NCBI GenBank assembly: GCA_963822485.1
Contig: CAWGHW010000031.1
Coordinates: forward strand, 1,364,001 to 1,428,000
Origin: DASUBV01 sp963822485
Lineage (GTDB): Bacteria; Actinomycetota; Actinomycetes; Streptosporangiales; Streptosporangiaceae
Length of the DNA stretch: 64,000 bases
Reading direction: 5' to 3'
This document shows, in pieces, positions 61,811-64,000 of this stretch. The position numbers were made by a program, and so were the translations under genes. How positions within the stretch are numbered: the first letter of the stretch is position 1; each line of letters starts with the position of its first letter. The notes beneath the pieces are model-generated. The model ran no database searches and was not told where the DNA came from. It saw only the letters and a program-made list of their open reading frames with translations.

Positions 61811-62929
61811 TCACGTCCGCACCGCCGCTCGGGCGATCTTGCGCCGCTGGCGCCGGTTCATCTCGCCGGGCGCGGAGCCGCCAATGACCCGGGCGGCGGT
61901 GAACAGGCCGAGCACCAGGACGACCAGGACGAAGGCTCCGCCGAAGCCCCGTTGCAGGTCAGCGTGAATCTGCGCCTCGTTGTGCGCATAGTTCCAGATG
62001 AACAGCGGGAGGTTGATCTGCGGTCCGCTGAAGGGGTTCCAGTTCATGGTCTTGGTGAAGCCGGCGGTGAACAGTACCGCGGCGGTCTCGCCGATCCCCC
62101 TGGCCATGGCCAGCACGACCGCGGTCGCCAGCCCGGACCGGGCGGTGGGCAGGATCACGTTCCACACCGTTCGCCACTGGCTCGCGCCCAGCGCCAGCGA
62201 GGCCTCCCGAAGCGTGCCGGGCACCAGCCTGATCACCACCTCGGAGGCCCGGGTGATGATCGGCATCATGGTCACGCTCAGCGCCAGGGCGGCCATGATC
62301 CCGGAATGCACGAAGTGCAGGGTGAGGATGAACAGCACGTAGATGAACAGGCCCGCGATGAGGTCGGGCAGGGCGGTCATGGCCTCGACGATGGTCCGGA
62401 CTGGCCGGGCCAGCGGGCCGCCCACCTCGGCCAGGAACAGCGCGGCGGCCACGCCGAGCGGCATCGAGAAGAAGGTGGCCAGGCCGATCTGCTCCAGCGT
62501 GCCGACGATGGCGTGCAGGCAGCCACCGACACCAAGCGGGAGCGAGGGCCCGGAGTTGGCCATGCTCTGGGTCAGGAAGCTGAGGTGGCTGACCGCGGCC
62601 GCGCCCTCGGTCAGGGTGTAGATCACGATCGCCGCCACGATGGCCAGTGCCAGCGCGCCGCCGGTTCCGAAGCCGATCGCCGTCACCCGGTTGACGGCCT
62701 CCTGGCGGTCCCACTGCATCGCGGCCATCACGCCGTAGAAGCCCAGGAAGACCAGGTACCAGGCCACCCAGAAGCCGAGCACGCCGCTGAGCGGCAGGAC
62801 GCGCTCGAAGAGCACCCAGGTGAGCGCCAGGGCGGCGAGGGCCGCGCCGAGGATCGTGGCCGCGCCGTCGCCGGACACCGCCGCGATGTGCACCCGGACG
62901 TCTGGCGCGGGCGCTGCGGCTACCGCCAT
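61811..62929 (-). CDS. pstA: Phosphate ABC transporter permease PstA
   Basis: A 372-residue membrane permease. The ATG at 62929 is chosen because the frame is open much further (to 63538) only by overlap with pstC. The N-terminal 110 residues contain three extra helices before the standard permease domain. That domain has the EAA-type loop EVVIRLVPGTLREASLALGASQWRTVWNVILP, which contacts PstB. The C-terminus is basic. pstC lies 26 bp upstream and the binding-type protein 82 bp downstream. Confidence 0.93.
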   Translation of the reverse strand: MAVAAAPAPDVRVHIAAVSGDGAATILGAALAALALTWVLFERVLPLSGVLGFWVAWYLVFLGFYGVMAAMQWDRQEAVNRVTAIGFGTGGALALAIVAAIVIYTLTEGAAAVSHLSFLTQSMANSGPSLPLGVGGCLHAIVGTLEQIGLATFFSMPLGVAAALFLAEVGGPLARPVRTIVEAMTALPDLIAGLFIYVLFILTLHFVHSGIMAALALSVTMMPIITRASEVVIRLVPGTLREASLALGASQWRTVWNVILPTARSGLATAVVLAMARGIGETAAVLFTAGFTKTMNWNPFSGPQINLPLFIWNYAHNEAQIHADLQRGFGGAFVLVVLVLGLFTAARVIGGSAPGEMNRRQRRKIARAAVRT

Positions 62930-62955
62930 CGTGAGATCCCGTTCTCGGTCATGGG

Positions 62956-63963
62956 TCAGTCTGCCTCGGTGGCGGCGCCCGAGCGTGACCGGCTGATCAC
63001 GAGCGCCGCGAGCGTGTTGATGACCAGCGTCAGCAGGAACAGCGTCAGCGCGGCCGCCAGCAGGTAGTCGATCCCGAGCGGGGAGTACGACCCCAGGTTG
63101 TTGGCGATCGTGGTCGTGATCGAGTTGCCGCCCCCTTCCAGCACGTGGTAGCTGAACAACTCGGTGGGCGGACTGAGGATGAACGAGACGGCGATCGTCT
63201 CGCCGAGCGCCCGGCCGAGGCCGAGCATGCTCGCGCCGATGACCCCGCCCCGGCCGAAGGGCAGGACCACGGTCCTGACCATGCCCCAGCGCGTCGCGCC
63301 GAGCGCGTACGCGGCCTCCCGCTCGCCCTGCGGCGCCTGCGAGAACACCTGGCGGGACAGCGAGGCGATGATCGGGATCACCATCATCGACACGACCAGG
63401 CCGGCGATGAACTCCGAGCCCACGAAGTTGGACTGGGTGTAGGTCTGCCGGAAGTGCAGGAACGGGATGAAGCCCAGGTGGTGAGCCAGCCAGGTGTCGG
63501 TCCCGATGATCTTCGGCATCAGGTAGATCAAGCCCCACAGGGCGAAGGCGATGCTCGGGATCGCCGCGAGCAGGTCGATGACCGCGATGAGCGGGCGGCG
63601 CAGTCGCGGCGGCGCGTACTCCGAGATATACAGCGCCGAGGCCAGCCCGGCCGGAAATGCGAAGACCAGCGCGATCAGCGCGATCATCACCGAGTCCGGC
63701 AGCAGCGCGGCTACGCCGAACTGCTTTTCCGGATAGAGCAGCGTTGAGAAGGTGAAGAACCTCAGCCCCTCCTGGCGCCAGGCGGGCAGCGACCGGATGA
63801 CCAGGAAGACCAGGATCATGGCCGTGATCACCAGCACGGTGATGCCCGCCGCGCGCAGGATGCCACGGAAGACCTGATCGCCCAGTGACTGCCGGGCCAC
63901 GATCCGTCGCGGCGAATCCTCGTCCGGTGGCACGGTCGAGTTAGTAGTCAGCGCGACCGACAT
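62956..63963 (-). CDS. pstC: Phosphate ABC transporter permease PstC
   Basis: A 335-residue membrane permease forming the phosphate channel with PstA. Six membrane helices are visible, starting ITVLVITAMILVFLVI. The coupling loop reads QGEREAAYALGATRWGMVRTVVLPFGRGG. A PxxFGV-type block (YPEKQFGVAALLPDS) is typical of PstC. It is the first gene of the pst operon in this window; the start at 63963 is 37 bp from the window edge, so upstream genes or a PhoP-type promoter cannot be seen. Confidence 0.95.
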   Translation of the reverse strand: MSVALTTNSTVPPDEDSPRRIVARQSLGDQVFRGILRAAGITVLVITAMILVFLVIRSLPAWRQEGLRFFTFSTLLYPEKQFGVAALLPDSVMIALIALVFAFPAGLASALYISEYAPPRLRRPLIAVIDLLAAIPSIAFALWGLIYLMPKIIGTDTWLAHHLGFIPFLHFRQTYTQSNFVGSEFIAGLVVSMMVIPIIASLSRQVFSQAPQGEREAAYALGATRWGMVRTVVLPFGRGGVIGASMLGLGRALGETIAVSFILSPPTELFSYHVLEGGGNSITTTIANNLGSYSPLGIDYLLAAALTLFLLTLVINTLAALVISRSRSGAATEAD

Positions 63964-64000
63964 GATCGCTTGCCTCCCCGTGCTCCCTCGGCTGCGCCTG

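Noticed and set aside
61811..63538. Longer pstA start at 63538
   Set aside because: The extension is the shadow of pstC; ATG 62929 gives a plausible membrane protein start directly after the pstC stop.

Overview
The window is high-G+C actinobacterial DNA. GTG starts are common, most operons have 4-base ATGA/GTGA gene overlaps, and the gene set is typical of a filamentous or soil actinomycete: a BldC-like regulator, the GlgE alpha-glucan pathway, DUF3017 in a citrate-cycle cluster, a Ser/Thr kinase with an FHA protein, a form-II-like CO dehydrogenase set and a Pst operon with large anchored binding proteins. I cannot name a genus. No rRNA, tRNA, CRISPR array, prophage or intact insertion sequence was seen.

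Layout. 1-6 kb: histidine degradation (hutF, hutI) around a TetR/GNAT divergent pair with a perfect 20-bp palindromic operator, and a sodium:solute symporter with its DUF3311 partner. 6-13 kb: NarL-type two-component system, flavin reductase, SppA protease (frameshifted), a Nudix-NYN-like fusion (frameshifted) and a P450. 13-17 kb: a compact His-Xaa-Ser (Hxs) cassette, hxsA-hxsD-hxsB-hxsC. It has a secreted, membrane-anchored precursor with 12 His-Xaa-Ser units and two radical SAM maturases, preceded by an unusual nested-dyad element and followed by a truncated cupin and a Gly/His-rich membrane protein. This is the most interesting system in the window. 17-19.4 kb: DODA-type dioxygenase, a decayed VapBC pair and a phosphoesterase. 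19.4-31 kb: trehalose-to-alpha-glucan pathway (glgE, treS, mak, glgB on the minus strand, glgP divergent) with a membrane cupredoxin gene inside it. 31-36.5 kb: bldC, an XRE regulator, enoyl-CoA hydratase, Ser/Thr kinase and FHA protein.

36.5-40.5 kb: citrate synthase, DUF3017, isocitrate dehydrogenase and malate dehydrogenase, ending in three tandem hairpins. 40.7-50.7 kb: LytR-CpsA-Psr protein, M20 amidohydrolase, CNNM/CBS protein, GMP synthase, kynureninase, a membrane-tethered trypsin-like protease and an 860-bp intergenic region full of hairpins and tandem repeats. 50.7-55.6 kb: coxS-coxL-coxM-coxG, in which CoxG carries a domain resembling the RNA polymerase alpha C-terminal domain plus a membrane anchor. 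55.7-64 kb: pstC-pstA, two anchored substrate-binding-type proteins, a sortase-fold protein lacking its catalytic residues, and pstB.

At least nine single-base frameshifts interrupt otherwise well-conserved genes, including malate dehydrogenase. Most lie in or next to G/C-rich runs. This looks more like sequencing or assembly error than gene death, so broken genes are annotated across the shift where reconstruction was convincing.
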